Assembly (NCBI GenBank): GCA_022606425.2
Contig: JAHDVF020000673.1
Location: forward strand, 1-64,000
Direction of reading: 5' to 3'
Source: Lepidostoma basale
Taxonomy: Eukaryota; Arthropoda; Insecta; Trichoptera; Lepidostomatidae
DNA: 64,000 nucleotides
Part shown: one piece after another, positions 9,580 to 24,500 of the stretch
How the letters are laid out: each line of letters begins with the position of its first letter
Position numbering within the stretch: position 1 is the stretch's first letter
Made by a program: the position numbers and the translations under genes
Notes under the pieces: generated by a model
The model's input: only the letters and a program-made list of their open reading frames with translations
Database searches by the model: none
What the model was told of the DNA's origin: nothing

Positions 9580-12500
9580 CTGGAAAAATATAAATTTTGA
9601 ATGTTTTTACTTCAGATAAAATTTCACTATCTAGATATAACCAGAGAAATGAACAATTCAAATTGTATTTAACCTTTATTATTTGGCATATATATTGTTA
9701 TTTGGCAAACCATCGAAAAATGCTAACGATCACCACATTTGCCTAAAAGATAACTAATTAATGCTTTAATTAAAAAATATATGTGGATTAAATAGTATAT
9801 CGCTTGTACGAATATGCAAGAGAGAGCGCATATCAGGTAGAGTGTCCGCTTCGTTTTTATTTCATGGATCATAAATTACAGATGGTAGCATTTCTCGCTA
9901 GTGTTTTGAGCAACAACAAAGGTTTAAAATGATGCAGTCCTACCACATATCACAATGAAACATGGATTGATTAGCAATATATAATATATGATGGATCCGT
10001 CTAGTTCTGCCTAACAGGCCAAATCAAGTATTCATTAGGTTAATGTTTAGGTGACATAAAGTTTTTTTTTAAATTAAAACATTTTTTTTTTATCAACTTC
10101 AGAGTTAATTTTTCTGATCATATTTTGAAGGTTTTACAACTTCATCATTGGGAGAACGATATAACATTTATCTCATTCTCCTGATGATGAAGGTGTAAAA
10201 AAAAACTTCAAAACATGTCCAGAAAATAAACTCAAATGTGGAAAAATGAATGTTTCATAAAAAATTGGCATTATGGAATTCCATAGTGTAAAGATCAACT
10301 TTTTAACCATCATGCTGTTTCTCTAGAGGGGCAGGCAGAGAGGATGGACGGCCATACTGTTCTATCCTGACGTAACCCACGTGCCTCTTCTACATTCGCC
10401 CACCGTGACACACTCTCGTTGCTTGTTCCGACTTCAAACATGGTGCCTTTCAGTAATTGATTAATTAATCATGCTTGGTTATTTACCATTCACACTACTT
10501 CTGTATATCTTTTAAACCATTCTTCCCTTATCAATTCTTTCCATATGTCCAAACCATCTTAGTGTTCTTTCTTCATGGTTATAATCCTGCGGATTGGTCT
10601 GTAATAAGCTTCCATCGATTCCTCCACTCAGTCCTGTTTCCAGCCAGTCTTTTCATTTCTATGTAGCTGCCACAGCGCATGTCTCTTATCACCTGGTTCA
10701 AATAGGCGTCAGCATTTAAGTTTATCAAAAATGAAGATAAAGTCATATTGACTTGGTTAAGTGCAATCCTCACTCTGTTCTCTCGAGGATCATTGGGGCG
10801 GATAACGAGGGCCCAGCGATAGGGCTCCGAGAGCAGCAGCGCTCCTTTGTGCATGAGCACCAGCAGGCGCAGGGGAACCCACCGCAGCAGCGGGCTGAAC
10901 AGCAGCCCCTCCATGCGCGCCACCTCCCCTGCCTGCCGCACCAGGCGGTCCAAACCGGCGCTCTCTTGTAGGGCCTGGATACACACACAACATATAATAT
11001 ATTCAATCTAAAGGAATTCATTATTTTACATTTTATGATAATACAATTGATGACTGGTTATTATAATACAAAGGTGCCAAGTGGTTTAAACATAAAACAA
11101 AGAAAAAGAGAATAAACTGTTTATTGTTGCATGTGTCATGTAACATGGGTGGCATCTTGAGGATGAAGTTTGAACTACACTGTATTATTCAATCACTTTG
11201 TACTAAAATTAATCCCCTTTATTTTTAACACCAATTGGGATCAATAACTCTTTTTTTACTTTTGTGGTACTGAGCACCTTAGAAATGTCCCACCCTCAAT
11301 TATTATTACAAATTATTATGAATGGAAAAATAATAGTTAACAAAGTATATGTTAACAATGTAATCAGAACAAGAAATAGAGAATATCCAAGGAAAAGTGG
11401 CACGATCAAATCAATTAAATATTGGCATGTGAGGAGTCACAGAAATCGGTGCGCACAGGTTAAATATCTGAAAGTTTTGAACCAATTGCTTTGAAATTTT
11501 GACACTCGAATATGTGCATGTTTTTACTTTGGATGTCATCTTCCTGGGAAGTTCCACCCCAGAAGCTATTCTTCTCCCGTCTATTAGAAATTTATTACTT
11601 GGATGTCGAGGTTGGATATTGTTGGATGGTGAGAGAATGGTTTCTTGGAGGATGTAGTGGATCGGGTCTGACATTTGGGCCTGGCTACCTGGGTACGGAG
11701 GAGTTTGGAGGGGTCGTGGGTGGCCATGGACAGGGGCTGAGGTCTTGTGGGTGAAGGACCGAGGGACGGTGACAAGGAGTGGCCTTGGATGGGTGCCGGT
11801 TGGTCCTGGGTACAGAACCGAGTGGGATACAGAACTATAAATTGGTTAACTCTTTAGTGGAACGTTTCTGTGTGTGTGTAAGGATGACCCGAGAACTGAA
11901 CTGGAAAATATTTTTGATTACCTGAATATCGCTGACAGCCAAACCGACCAGCAAGTTGGTGAGGATGATGGTGACCAGTAGGATGAATCCTGTGAAGGTC
12001 ACGTGCGCCGTGCCTGGGTATCTGATCTCGGTCTTGTTCTCCGCATAGAACAGGTCCTCATACTCCAGCTCGCCCGACATCATGACGATAGTCTTGAGAA
12101 GACTCAGGAAGATGTTGTAGTAAGGTTCAAAGTTGGCGAACAGGACCCCGAAGGACAGAGCGAAGGCGATCAGCAAACAGGAATAAGCCATCAGAAACTT
12201 GGAGAAGTTCATGGCAACTGTGGAAACAATACATAGAAACAATAAAATTAGAGGAATTAACAATACAGACTTATTCTTCTTCGTCGTATCAATGGAAAGA
12301 AAGCTATACATTGTACATATATCACAGAAGAGGTACTAAAAAACACTTATATTTCCTCTTTCTCTTGCCATTGTGGTGGAAGGTTTGGCCGATTTTGTAT
12401 ATTTTCCAGGGGGGCAGGTATTAAATAACATCATACATGGAGGTATCTTCCTTGCAACAGACTAACGAATCGTAATCTAAATTAATCAATTCAAATAAAG

Positions 12501-15500
12501 TAATATTTTAAAGAGTTGAAAATAAATATAATAAGTTAAATAACATTATATTTAGTTTCATTTACGCCGAAATATTGCTTCGACCAATTTTTTTTAATTG
12601 CGCTCATTCGAATGGAAAACATCTATATTACTAAAAAAAAAAAAAAAGGCTTATTGTAGCTGTCACTCTGAGCGTAGTTAGTGCGATAAGCAGGAAGGTG
12701 GAAAATTTGACTCGCGGTGTGTCTTGTGCGAATCGTAGGGGTATTTAGTGTCAATTTTCCTAGAAGTTTTATGTAGACAGCATCGATAAATCATATATTA
12801 CATGCCATTATTTTGTTGATCTTTTTCAATGTAACTATTATCTAATATGTATTAAGTGTTGGAAATCCTTGCTGAAAGCCAACGTATCGTTTTGTTGTTT
12901 GTCATAAGCATGGATCCAAATGAGTAGTCTAAAGGCAGTATTACCGGTGGCGAACATCTGCACGTAGAGGCCGAACATGGGGAACCTGCCCACTATGAGC
13001 ATCAGCTCCACCCACGTGAGGAATATTCCGATGGCAGCCACGTGGTGTTGCCAGTTCGACACGTCCTCCTTGATGTTGTCCTCCTCTCCTGGAACCTGGA
13101 ACAAACCAAATTCAAATACGAGTATAAGCAATCGTCACCAGAATTTTGCTCAAAATTACATTTAACGCCAGTCCCACATGGACATTGGACGGGTCTAGAT
13201 ATTGCATGAGCGAAGTTGACAAAATGGCATCTTCTTTCTTCTTATTTCAATAGATCTGACGATCTGTAGCACAGAAGTCATGTCTCCCGGGATGATGAGG
13301 TCCAGCTGTCCCTTCATCTTTTAGGTGGTCTTCCAGGTGGACGGTGTCCAGAGGGGATTTCGTAAGCGGCTGTATATGCGAGTCTGTCACCATCCATTCC
13401 GGCTACATGGTCCCTCCAATATCTTCTTCTGGATCTACTCCATCGAACGATTTCCTCTATTTTGCAAGTTTTTCTTATGTCTCCGTTACGGACACGATCT
13501 CGGAGAGTTTTTCCAGTAATGGATGACACTCTATCATACACAGATTTTCCACACATCCGTCTAAGAGATCTCATTTCTACTGCATTTATTCTACTTTCAT
13601 CCTTGTTTTGCCAGTTTAATGCTTCGCTTCCATACATAAGGGTTTGTGCAAGAACACCATTGTGTACTGCCATTTTACCTTTTTTGGATAGGCTTTTGCT
13701 TGTGAAGACAACTTTAAGTGTACCATTAATTTTGTTGCCTGCCCCAACTCTTATTTCAATATCGCTCTCCACTCGCCTATTCTTTGTAAACTTCTTCTTC
13801 TCCGGTCTCAATCTAAAGATTGGTCTGCAGCAAGGCGACGCATCTCCTCTTCCACTCCGCTCGGTCCTCGGCGACTCTCTTCAACTCCGCATAAGAGGTG
13901 CAGCCCATATCTCGGCAAATCTGGTCTAGGTACTCTTGGCGAGGTCGTCCTCTGCCAATCGATCCCTCGACCATTCCCTCCAATACATCATGCAGAAAAC
14001 ATTCGTGTCGCAACACATGACCAATCCATCTCGCGCGCCTCTCCGCTATGGTGTTCAACACGTGCCTACTATCTTCAACTCTGCTGAGAATCTCTTCATT
14101 TGTAATGTGGTCCCTCCATGAAACATGGGCAACTCGTCGGTAGGTCCACATCTCAAATGCCTCTAGCCTTTTGCGCTCTCTTTCGCCCAGGCACCAAGTT
14201 TGTAAACTACCACCTAAATATACAAAATCATCTACGTGCTCCAGATTTTCACCATTCACGCTAATGTTGCAGATTATTATTATTTTATATTTGCACTCAA
14301 AATGAGTAAACCATTTCCTCGTCCATATTTGAAACAGGGTGCAACTCCGCATCCCGTGTTCATTTAGAATACATAATGTATGAAGTATGGGTACATGCCA
14401 GTGACCCAGTCCTTGCAGTGTATTCTCGGAGCGCTGGTCAACCAACACCATCTGACGGAACCACAAACTAAAAATAAGGACTGGAGTATTGTAGAATGTC
14501 TGGTGTTTTCCTAACACGTCGTTACTCTGATTGAATTGCGTTCTGCCTCGAATTGAAATCCGCGATCCATAACTCCGCGCTACAAAGACTTTCAAATCAG
14601 GAGCCGTTTTAGAGGAGACGAAAAAATAATTATTAAAAATAATTTAAAACCACTTTTATATGTATATTTTTATAAACTTAAGGCGTCAGCACTGTGGAGT
14701 TCTGTGATAACGATTTTTTTGTGAATTAAAATACTTTTTTTTTACACTCGTGAGTGGAACTTAAAAAAAATATTTATTTATTGATCATTTACCAAGTAGG
14801 TTTTAATACCTCCCAACTGGGGTAACCCGTTCTAGGGAGGCATTACTCTTAAATTCCATAATGACGATTTTTTATGAATTAAAACACTGTTTTTATACAC
14901 TTTTGAGTGGAACTCAAAAGTAAACACCGTGGATTTCCATAATGACGATTTTTTTAAATTAAAACACTTATTTATTGTTTCTTGAACAATGATGTAAAAC
15001 TCCATATTACATAATGAATACGAATGAAACTGTCAGTTTTTTAGAAGTTTTATTATATTTTATGGGAATGACATGTTTCGCCCTTCTAAGGCATTATCAA
15101 ATGTGTAACATGTACACATTTGATAATGCCTTAGAAAGGCGAAACATGTAATTCCGATCAAATATAATAAAACTTCTAGAAAATTTACGTTGTCATTCGT
15201 ATTAATTAATTAAAACGCTGTTTTTTACACTTCTGAGTTGAACTCAAAAGTTAACACCGTGAAATTCCATAATGGCAATTTTTTTTATGAATTAAAACAT
15301 TATTGTAAAAATCGACACTTTTATATGATCACTTTATTTGTTTTAACGAACTGGCCGGTTTCGCTCCCTCCGGAGCTTCATCAGAGTTACATAAACTTTC
15401 TAATCGATAGTAAACAAATGTGTTCAAGTGGACTTTTTATCAGTTGTCAAAAGTGTACCTAAGAATTTTTTTAGAACTGCTTAGAATTTGTTTCAAAGCA

Positions 15501-18500
15501 AATTTGAATTATTTCATTAACTGATCATTAGTGAGGAAATGTGTTCTCACCGCGCACATGAAGACGCTGGCTATGATGAGCCACTGCAGCCAGTTCTCCC
15601 ACTGCAGGACGTACTCCCGCGGGCTGTGGAAGGCCTGGAACAGCTCCTTGCAGACCACCAGCGCGTTGATGAAGAGCAGGAAATACCCCACCACCTTGAT
15701 CCCCAGGGGCACCCCGCACTCGCTGAATGCGGACCGCAATTGCACCGAATCGCAATCCCGTAAATACACCCCTAAAATAATACGAATTTGTAGATGTAAC
15801 ATATAACGCTGAAATATTTCTAAATCAACTGTATATACAGTATTTTTAGTAGCATAAACGAATACCTATAGCTAGAGAAACATGTCAAGCAAGAACAGTG
15901 TGGCGATCCATTATTTCTGTCTACCCCTTCGGAGAGATCGCGTGATGGTTATTTTATAAAAGAATATCGAGTCATTAAAAAATATATGATCTATTTGTAT
16001 ACATCGCGGACTTTAAATATCATGTATCATTGCAAGACGAAACATATCACGCCTACGTCAGTGACAAAATTAGTCACTCCTATGTTATAGCAAGACTAAA
16101 CGTGACGAAACACGGCACGCCTGTGTCATAGTAAAACGAAACATGACATGCCTATGGCAAGACGAAACAAGGCACGCCTGTGTCATAGTAATACGAAACA
16201 TGGCACGCCTATGTTATAGCAAGACGAAACATGGCAATTCTGTGTCATACCAAGAGGAAACATGGCACGCCTGTGTCATAGCAAGACGAAACCTGACAAG
16301 CCTGTATCATAGGAAGACGAAACATGGCACGCCTGTGTCATAGCAAAACGAAACATGGCATGTCTGTATCATAGCAAGACGAAACATGTCACACTTAGGG
16401 AATATAACAAAACTTTTAGAAGATGTATAATACATTTTCCTCAACATTAATTAGGTAAAATCATTAATATGTACATAATATAAGCTCATTCCTATGAAGA
16501 AAAACCCGGGTCGCATCCATGTTTAAGTACATGTCCACTGAATCAAGGGATTTGCTTTGTATCCCCTGAGCCACCACCGGATTTATTATATTGCTAAATT
16601 TCATTGTTATTTTACGACTCGAGGAGATGACGAATATACGAGTATGAATATATGTAATAGCTTATATTTGATTTGCATATTACGTACAATGTAAACGCGT
16701 ACAATATGTCAATCAGCAATATAAACAGGCCTGCTGGTGCTAATACTGTTAACTTCTCGCTAAAGACAGCCTGGCCTCTGCAGCGCGGCATCTAATTAGG
16801 CCCAACCTCCGCCGTCGGTCAAGTGACTCACTCCGCAGTGATCTCATCATTTACACAATCGGCTTTACTTCGAAATTCCCAGGCGTCGTGTGCTTCACTT
16901 TCGAGAATTTCAACTAGAAATAATCGAATAAAGAATCTGCAGCCTGCTTTATCAATATAAATAAAAATGTAAATGTTCGTATCTCAATAGAGACGAAGAT
17001 GCAAACTGAAAACAGAACATGGTGATCGAGGTGTTTACAGGACTTACGACCTGCCATTGATTGGGTTAAGCGCACGCTTTATGTAATACAATATTCAACC
17101 AATAACAGGTCATAAGTCCTGTAAACACCTCGACTACCATATTCTGTTTCCAATTTGCATCTTCGTCTCTATTGAGATACAATTAATCCTTGAAATGATA
17201 ACCCGCAATGGGTAAAATCCAGTATTCGTCTACAAGTATTTGTATACTTTTAAAATGTTGTAAATGTTCGTGTTCAAAATCGAAATGTACATGTGTCCGA
17301 AAGTTATGCAACGATTGCTTTAAAATATTGACACAACGTTGCATTCGAATAAGCGCGTGTATTTATTTATCTATATAAATAAATACAAATATGTTCCTTT
17401 GTTGCTAATCTTAAATCTCCGAAAGTTATTCACCGATTGCTTTGAAATTTAGACACAGCGTTGCACTCGAATATTTTTTTTTTACTTTGGATTCGTCCAA
17501 GCCCGGAAGCCTCACATGTTAAAAATTTCTTTCTTGGATGTTGAGGTTGGATATTGTTGGATTGTGAGAGGAGGGTTTCTTGAAAGATGTGGTAGGTTGG
17601 ATCTGATATTTAGACCTGATTAGCCGGGTAGGGAGAAGTGTGGAGGGGTCGAGAGTGGCCTTGGACAGAGGCCGAGGTCTTGGGTGGAAACCATGGGACG
17701 GTGACAGGGAGTGGCCCTGGGTATGGGTCAGTTGGAACTGGGTACAGAACCAAGTGGGCTTGGGTGTGGACCGGTGGTCTCGGGTGTAGAACATTGAACC
17801 AGCTATTGGGGCCATTTTCCATATAACCAGACTGAGCCACAGCACCACATGACTAGGTACAGCTAGTATATTGTTAAATATTATTACTAGAATTCAAATA
17901 CTTTATTCACCGAGACTCACCGAGAATGTAGATAGTGTAGAGAAACACGAAAACGGCGTGGCAGACTAGGCTGGCGAAGAAGAACTTCCTTATCCTCTTC
18001 CACTTGAGGTGGAGGAAGGTCTCGCACAGGGGGTGCTTCAGAACGTCTCTCCTCCCGACTTCCACGAAGGAAAGGAGCAGGCTGCTCTCACTGCGGGCCT
18101 GGCCGGCCATGCTCCCGAATCTGGAACACAACCCAGCGTCAGGGTCTAAACTCTCGCTAGATATAGGGAGGATACTCAGGGTGACTGAATTATATCACGT
18201 TCACATTCAGCTATTGAAGTACCCTATTCTATTTTTACATTCCGTTCGGAATACTATACTTTGGACTCTTTTACAAATAATCTTGAATATGTTGTATTTG
18301 AAATTTTTGCATTGGTATTTAGGGCACCTGCCTATGGTATATATCTGAACTTTGTATTGCTGATAGCCCTAACATGCGGCAATCTACACTTCGATCAGCA
18401 AACTCCTCGGCAATAGGCAGATTAGTTGAGCTCAAGCGCAACCCCCGGGCTTTTCGCAGTGGCAGGTCCGTCCGCCTGGAATATGCTTCCTGCACGCCTC

Positions 18501-21500
18501 GAATGCATTGACAATCCGACAGATTTTAAATCTCACCTAATACCCCACCTTTTTAAATATCCCATAAAATATAAACAACGGTTATCTGATTGCTGTTGTC
18601 AGATGCAGCTCTCATGACTAAAAACATTGTCAAAGCGCCCTTGAGGTGAGCTATTCACGAAAACGGCGCTGTGCAAATTAGCCTAATTATTATTAAAAAT
18701 AAATCGTAAATGAATAAAGCAAGCAATTTATTTTTCTTTTTTATGAAACCATAAGAATCTGTTAATTATAATACAGCGTTGTCTAGCAAATGTAGCCTTT
18801 CACATTGCATTAATAAAAAAGATTTTTCTGCTTAATGCTTACACCTATTCTTAATAGATGGCGGTAGTGTAGATTGAACTAATAACATGTGAAGTGTGGT
18901 GTAACATAGTAGCATATATACAACTTCCAAAAAAAATTGTCACACGTGGTGTTCGTAAGAAGGGCGGAATGGGGAATGTTGTATTACATAAAGCGATCGC
19001 TTAACCCAACCAATGACAGGTCATAAGTCCTGTAAACGCCTCGACCACCATATTCAGTTTCCAAAAAACAATTTACATCTTCGTCTCTGTTGAAATACAA
19101 TCAATCTTTATAATACAGTAATTTACATATGTACAAAATGTATTTTTGTTATTATATTTTTCAAAAAGTGTGTTGTAAGCTGTGAGATTTTTGTTTTTGA
19201 GAATCTTTTTTGTGCTCTTAAAGTAAAAATGGGAATGTCTCTATACCTTCCATTTTATCTTTTAAGGCATTCATTTGTTTTTCCGAAACATTTTCCGTCA
19301 TATTGCATACTAAATATTTACATTTAAAATTCCACCACTCGCGCTGACTGTTAGACAAAATGTTGGTGTGTTTGGTGTCTGGTTCAGTGTGTTTCGCATG
19401 TATAGATGCACTTACGTTTTTTCACCTTCAGCAGCCTTGAAATCACTCCTGAAACGAGCAAATTATTAGCAAATCATATGCATACATTAAGGACAAGCGA
19501 AGTGTATAACACACGTTATATGCAATGTGTATAAAATGCAATTATTTAGCTTATATTACAACTGGCAACAACAGAAATAATGCATTTTGGTTAGTTTATA
19601 AAATGGCAAGAAAACTCCACACATTATAATGCAATAAATAGTCACTTATTCAAATTGATCATAGCAATAAAATAATAGGATAGAAATCTCATTACATCCA
19701 CAGGTTATCTTCTTTTTACAAGTTTATCATAATCACTAATTAAAGTATATTCTAGATTTCACGTTTTCAATATATTGTTCATAAAGACGAATTTTTATGA
19801 ATTAAAACACTGTTTTTTCCACTTTTGAGTTTATTTTTCTCGACATGTTTCGAAGGCTTACACCTTCATCATCGGGAAATCTTGGGAGATCAAATAAAAT
19901 ATGACACGATCAAATAAACTTTTTTATATCGTCCATAATGAGGAGTCGGAACAATTTACAATTGTACGAAAGTTGAGGAGTCTATAGATGTAAGTCTGCT
20001 TTCAGACGGCTTTTTGAGATACCCACCAGGGAGAGATAACTAACTAACTTACTAAGCATCCCCGAAGGGGCAAGCAGAAATAATGAACTGCCACAGTGTT
20101 CTTTACCAGATAGAGATGTTTTTAAAAAAATTAAGCCTGTCTTAGACGCTCGCGTGTGCAAGGAATCAGTACTTGGATTGTTTCCGATTTGTTTGCTATT
20201 TGTTTGTTTTCGACATTGGCTAATTGAACGAGAACATTCATTAATTGTTTAACAAACATTCGTCCGAATGTTGGTACGTGTGTGTAGCCATTGTAAAAAG
20301 TAAGGTTTTTATTGCTGTAATCAGATTGAATTAGTGTACATACTCAAGTATCAATTCGTTGATACTTGATAAAATTGATAATCTGTTTTGAAATATTAAT
20401 GTTATAGCATTATTATTATAATAACGTTTAATACATTCTGCTCATATTTTTTTAACGTATCTTCTTCATAGCAAATATAAAAAATATTAAACTTAGTATT
20501 TAAAATATTAGGTCCTTACATATGAAATTGGCGTTTTGCTGTACTGGCAACTTTGATCTCAAATATCTTCTCTTCGGTTAGGAATTCCGAATTCAAATTT
20601 ATACAGCTATTTACTCAAGTATTTGTGATTCGAAAATTATAATTCGTTTGTTTTTTCCTCAATTGTTTTATTTCTTTGCGTCACTCAGTTTACAAAATGG
20701 AAAACTTGAAATATCGCGTTATTTACGAGTACGAGTTCCACCGTGGCACCAGTGCTGCAGAAACGGCTCGAAGGATTAATGATGTGTATGGCGACGGTGC
20801 CGCAAAAGAAAACACAGTGCGTTTTTGGTTCCAATGTTTTCGTTCTGGAAATTTCGACCTGCAGAACAAGCCCCGTGGACAGCCGGAGACCAAAGTTGAT
20901 AATGAAGAATTGAAGGCTATTGTGGAAACGGATCCATCGCAAACCACGTCCGAGTTAGCTGCAGGCTGCGGTGTTCGTAATAAAACTGTTTTAATCCACT
21001 TGAAGCAAATTGGGAAGGTGAAAAAGCTTGAAAGGTGGGTACCTCACGAATTGAGTGAAGCAAATCAACAAACGCGCGTTGACTGCTGCGTTAATAATAA
21101 TAATAATATGCTTACTTTTAAAGCGCCGTATTTGTGATGTAATCACCTCAAGGGCGCATTAAGACGTGTTTTAAATCTTAAAAATCTAAATGTGACCGCT
21201 TAAAAAACGATCGGTTTGAAAGTATAGTAGAACAAAGTATAAATGTTTAAATTGGGTATGAAATATGAAAAAGATGGGTTTTCAATTTAGATCTGAAATC
21301 TGTCGGATCATTTATGCATCTAAGGTGTGAAGGGAGATTGTTCCAAGCTGATGGACCGGCTACCGCGAACGCTCGATCCCCGAAATTTGTACTGGGGCAA
21401 CGCTTCGGCTCAACTAATCTTCCTATTGCTGAGGAGTTCGCCGAGCGAAGTGTGGATTTCCTGAATTTAGGCTGTCCGTTATACAGAGTTCAGATATATA

Positions 21501-24500
21501 ACTTGGTGCCATTCCATGTAGCGCTTTGAAGACTGTCCAGCAGAGTTTATACTGGATTCTTTCTGGACTTTTAAGCCAGTGAAGTTCTTTGAGATGTTGT
21601 GTTATATGAGACTTTTTTGGAATGCCTTTAATGAGCCTTGCTGCTGCATTGAACGCAGATTGAAATTTGTTTATTTGTTGTTTTGGAATGTTTGCATAAA
21701 TTCCATTACAATAATCAAGTCGTGACACAACGAAGGAATTTACAAGAGTTTTGAAAGTGTCGTGGGGAATACTCCTTTTGACGGATTTTAATCGTCTTAG
21801 GTGGAAGAAACTAGCGCTGACCGTGTTATTAATTTGGGATTTTAGAGACAGATTTGCGTCAAGATAAACACCAAGAAGCTTTGTGGAGTTTTTGGGAACG
21901 ATATCATTGTCAGCTGTTGAAATTGAGGAATGATCGATAAGATGTTGACGCTTTGCGGAAGAAGTCCAGAGAAATTCCGTTTTGGATGGATTTAGTTTAA
22001 GTTTGTTTGATGCCATCCATCTGGATATGACATCAATGCAGTTGACAGTTGTTGACGTAAGATGTTTGGTGTCATCAGGGTTGCAGAAAAAATAAAGTTG
22101 CTGATCATCAGCATAGCAATGTGAGAGGAGGCCAAAGGATTCTATTATTTTGGCAACGTCATTTGTAAACATGATAAATAAAAGGGGTCCTAAAACAGAG
22201 CCTTGTGGCACACCAGATTGGATATTAGTAAATGAGGATTTTTTACCTGCTAGCTGCACAGCTTGTGAACGATCCGACAGATATGAATTTAGCCAGTCTA
22301 TGGCATTACCTCTAAAACCATACGTGATCGCTAATCGTTGGATAAGATATGAGTGATCAATTGTGTCAAACGCAGCGCTCATGTCCAGAAGGGAGAGCAG
22401 TGCCAATTTGCCCGATTCGTTTGCCAGTACTAAATCTGACATGACTCTAAGCAATCCCGTCTCCGTTGAATGGAAACGTCTGTATTACTTGCATTACTCA
22501 ACCGGCACAATAATGAAGGGATTTTGAATCGAATCATTACCTGTGATGAAAAGTGGATCCTGTATGATAATCGGAAGCGCGGTTAATCGCTCTAGGCCAC
22601 TGCTGCTTCATGATAACGCTAGACCACACACTGCACAACAGACGGCTACCAAATTAGAAGAGCTTCAATTGTAATGTCTAAGACATCCACCGTACTCTCC
22701 GGACCTTGCCCCAACAGATTACTATTTTTTTCGAAATTTGGATAACTTCTTGCAAGGGAAAAAATTCAACTCCGATGGGGCAGTCCAAACCGACTTCAAA
22801 GATTTTATTGATTCCCGTCCGAATGTTTTTTTAGTAAAGGGATCGATGAACTACCTATGAGATGGCAAAAGTGCATAGATAGCAATGGTACATACTTTGA
22901 TTAAATAAATATATTATATTTAAAAAAAAAAAAACTTTATGTTCCTCCCATACAAAACGCCAATTTCATATGTAAGGACCTAATACATAAGTGATTATAA
23001 ATATCGATTGAACGACCCAAACACAATATCAATTAGAGTTCTTTGTAATAACCTGATGAAGGTTTGCAAAACAACTGTCGCGACAATCTCATAAAATTTA
23101 TAAAAATATTGTGTTACATAATATTACATTATAATACTAGTGTTTCAAAATTAAATAATTTAATAATGACGAATTTTTATGGATTAAAACACATGTTTCA
23201 AAGGCTTACACCTTCATCATCCGGTGAACGATATAAACTTTATAAAGTTTATATCGTTCTCCCGATGATGAAGGTGTAAGCCTTCGAAACATGTCGAGAA
23301 AAATAAACTCAATAGTGGAAAAAACAGTGTTATAATTCATAAAAATTCGTCATTATGGAATTACACAGTGTTAACGCCTTAAGTTTATCATTTAATAATG
23401 TTGTAGTATCATGGTGTTTAGGCCAAAACAATGGATTATTTAATATCAATATTATTACCAATCGGAAAATTCTGGAGCCCTTGAACGATGGTAGAACCTG
23501 GAGATGAGGTATAATGAGGAGCTGTATAACGTCTACAAAGCACCCAAGCTCTCAATACATGCTAGACTAGGTATGCTGAAATGGGCTGGACATGTGGAGA
23601 GAATGCCATCGTCTCCGGTACCAAAGAAAATCCTTGAGTTACATCCGAGTGGAAGAAGAAGGGTCGCTAGGCCTAGACTCCGATGGGAGGATGAGGTACG
23701 CTGCACAACTACTACAAATTAGAGACTGGAAGGCAGCAGCAAGTGACTAAAGTGCTCGGAGGCGAGGACTGATGGAGGCTAAGGCTCGATATGAGTTGTA
23801 GAACCATCGAAGAAACCTCAAAAAACACAGATTTAAAATATCTTCGACGCGCGGTGACGTCGCAAAACTACAGCCATTTGTTCTATGCAAAGCGACAACC
23901 ATTTCGCAGGAACGTTCTTTTTTGTATCGGTTATTTGCCCTGATGTGATAAGGTGACCATCAAAATCGATTGGTAGATAGTAATAGTGGATACACCAGGC
24001 CCAGGATGAATTAAACATTATTTCAAAGGTCGTTAATATTGTTGCGCGTGCGCATTGATGCGAACTGGAACTAAGCTCGAGCGTTCAAGAGGTGCACCCC
24101 AAACCTGGTGGACAAGGGGACCAGCGGCCTGAAGTCCAACTTGAGCTCGCAGTCCACGTCGCCGATCTCGTGGTCCACCACCCGGATGGCGTCGTCGAAC
24201 TTCTTCAGGTAGTAGGGTAGCACTTCTGGAGTCCGCCGAACTATGAAGGACAGGGCGGAGTGGCCCCCCTTGGTCCTCATTGTCACGTCGCCACCATAGT
24301 CTAAAACAAACAATATTCAGTTAAATTAATGACAGGGGACTATTCGTTTATAGTGTCTATTTTTGTTGCTAGGGCGTAATATCATTAACTATTTTATTTG
24401 TAGACACGTCCAACAAGATAAGGAGTTTCAGCTCCCACATTGGGGGTGCTATTTCCCACTTTGGGAATCACTGGTCTAAATATATCATGCGTAACCACCG

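Larger units (their letters stand above)
20508..22983 (+). mobile_element. Mariner element, broken by a nested retrotransposon
   Basis: Inverted ends TTAGGTCCTTACATATGAAA...GGACCTAA with TA on both sides. The transposase begins at 20697 (MENLKYRVIYEY). It is split after about base 21091 by the L2/CR1-like insertion and resumes near 22483 (TGCATTACTCAACCGG). The right part also lacks about 250 bases present in the 41-kb copy, where CGGAAGCGC jumps to GGTTAATCGC. Not functional. Confidence 0.9.

Noticed and set aside
17519..17848. 109-codon proline-rich ORF on the minus strand
   Set aside because: It reads through a Helitron-like repeat that has a relative at 11.5 kb with a broken frame; no conserved protein.
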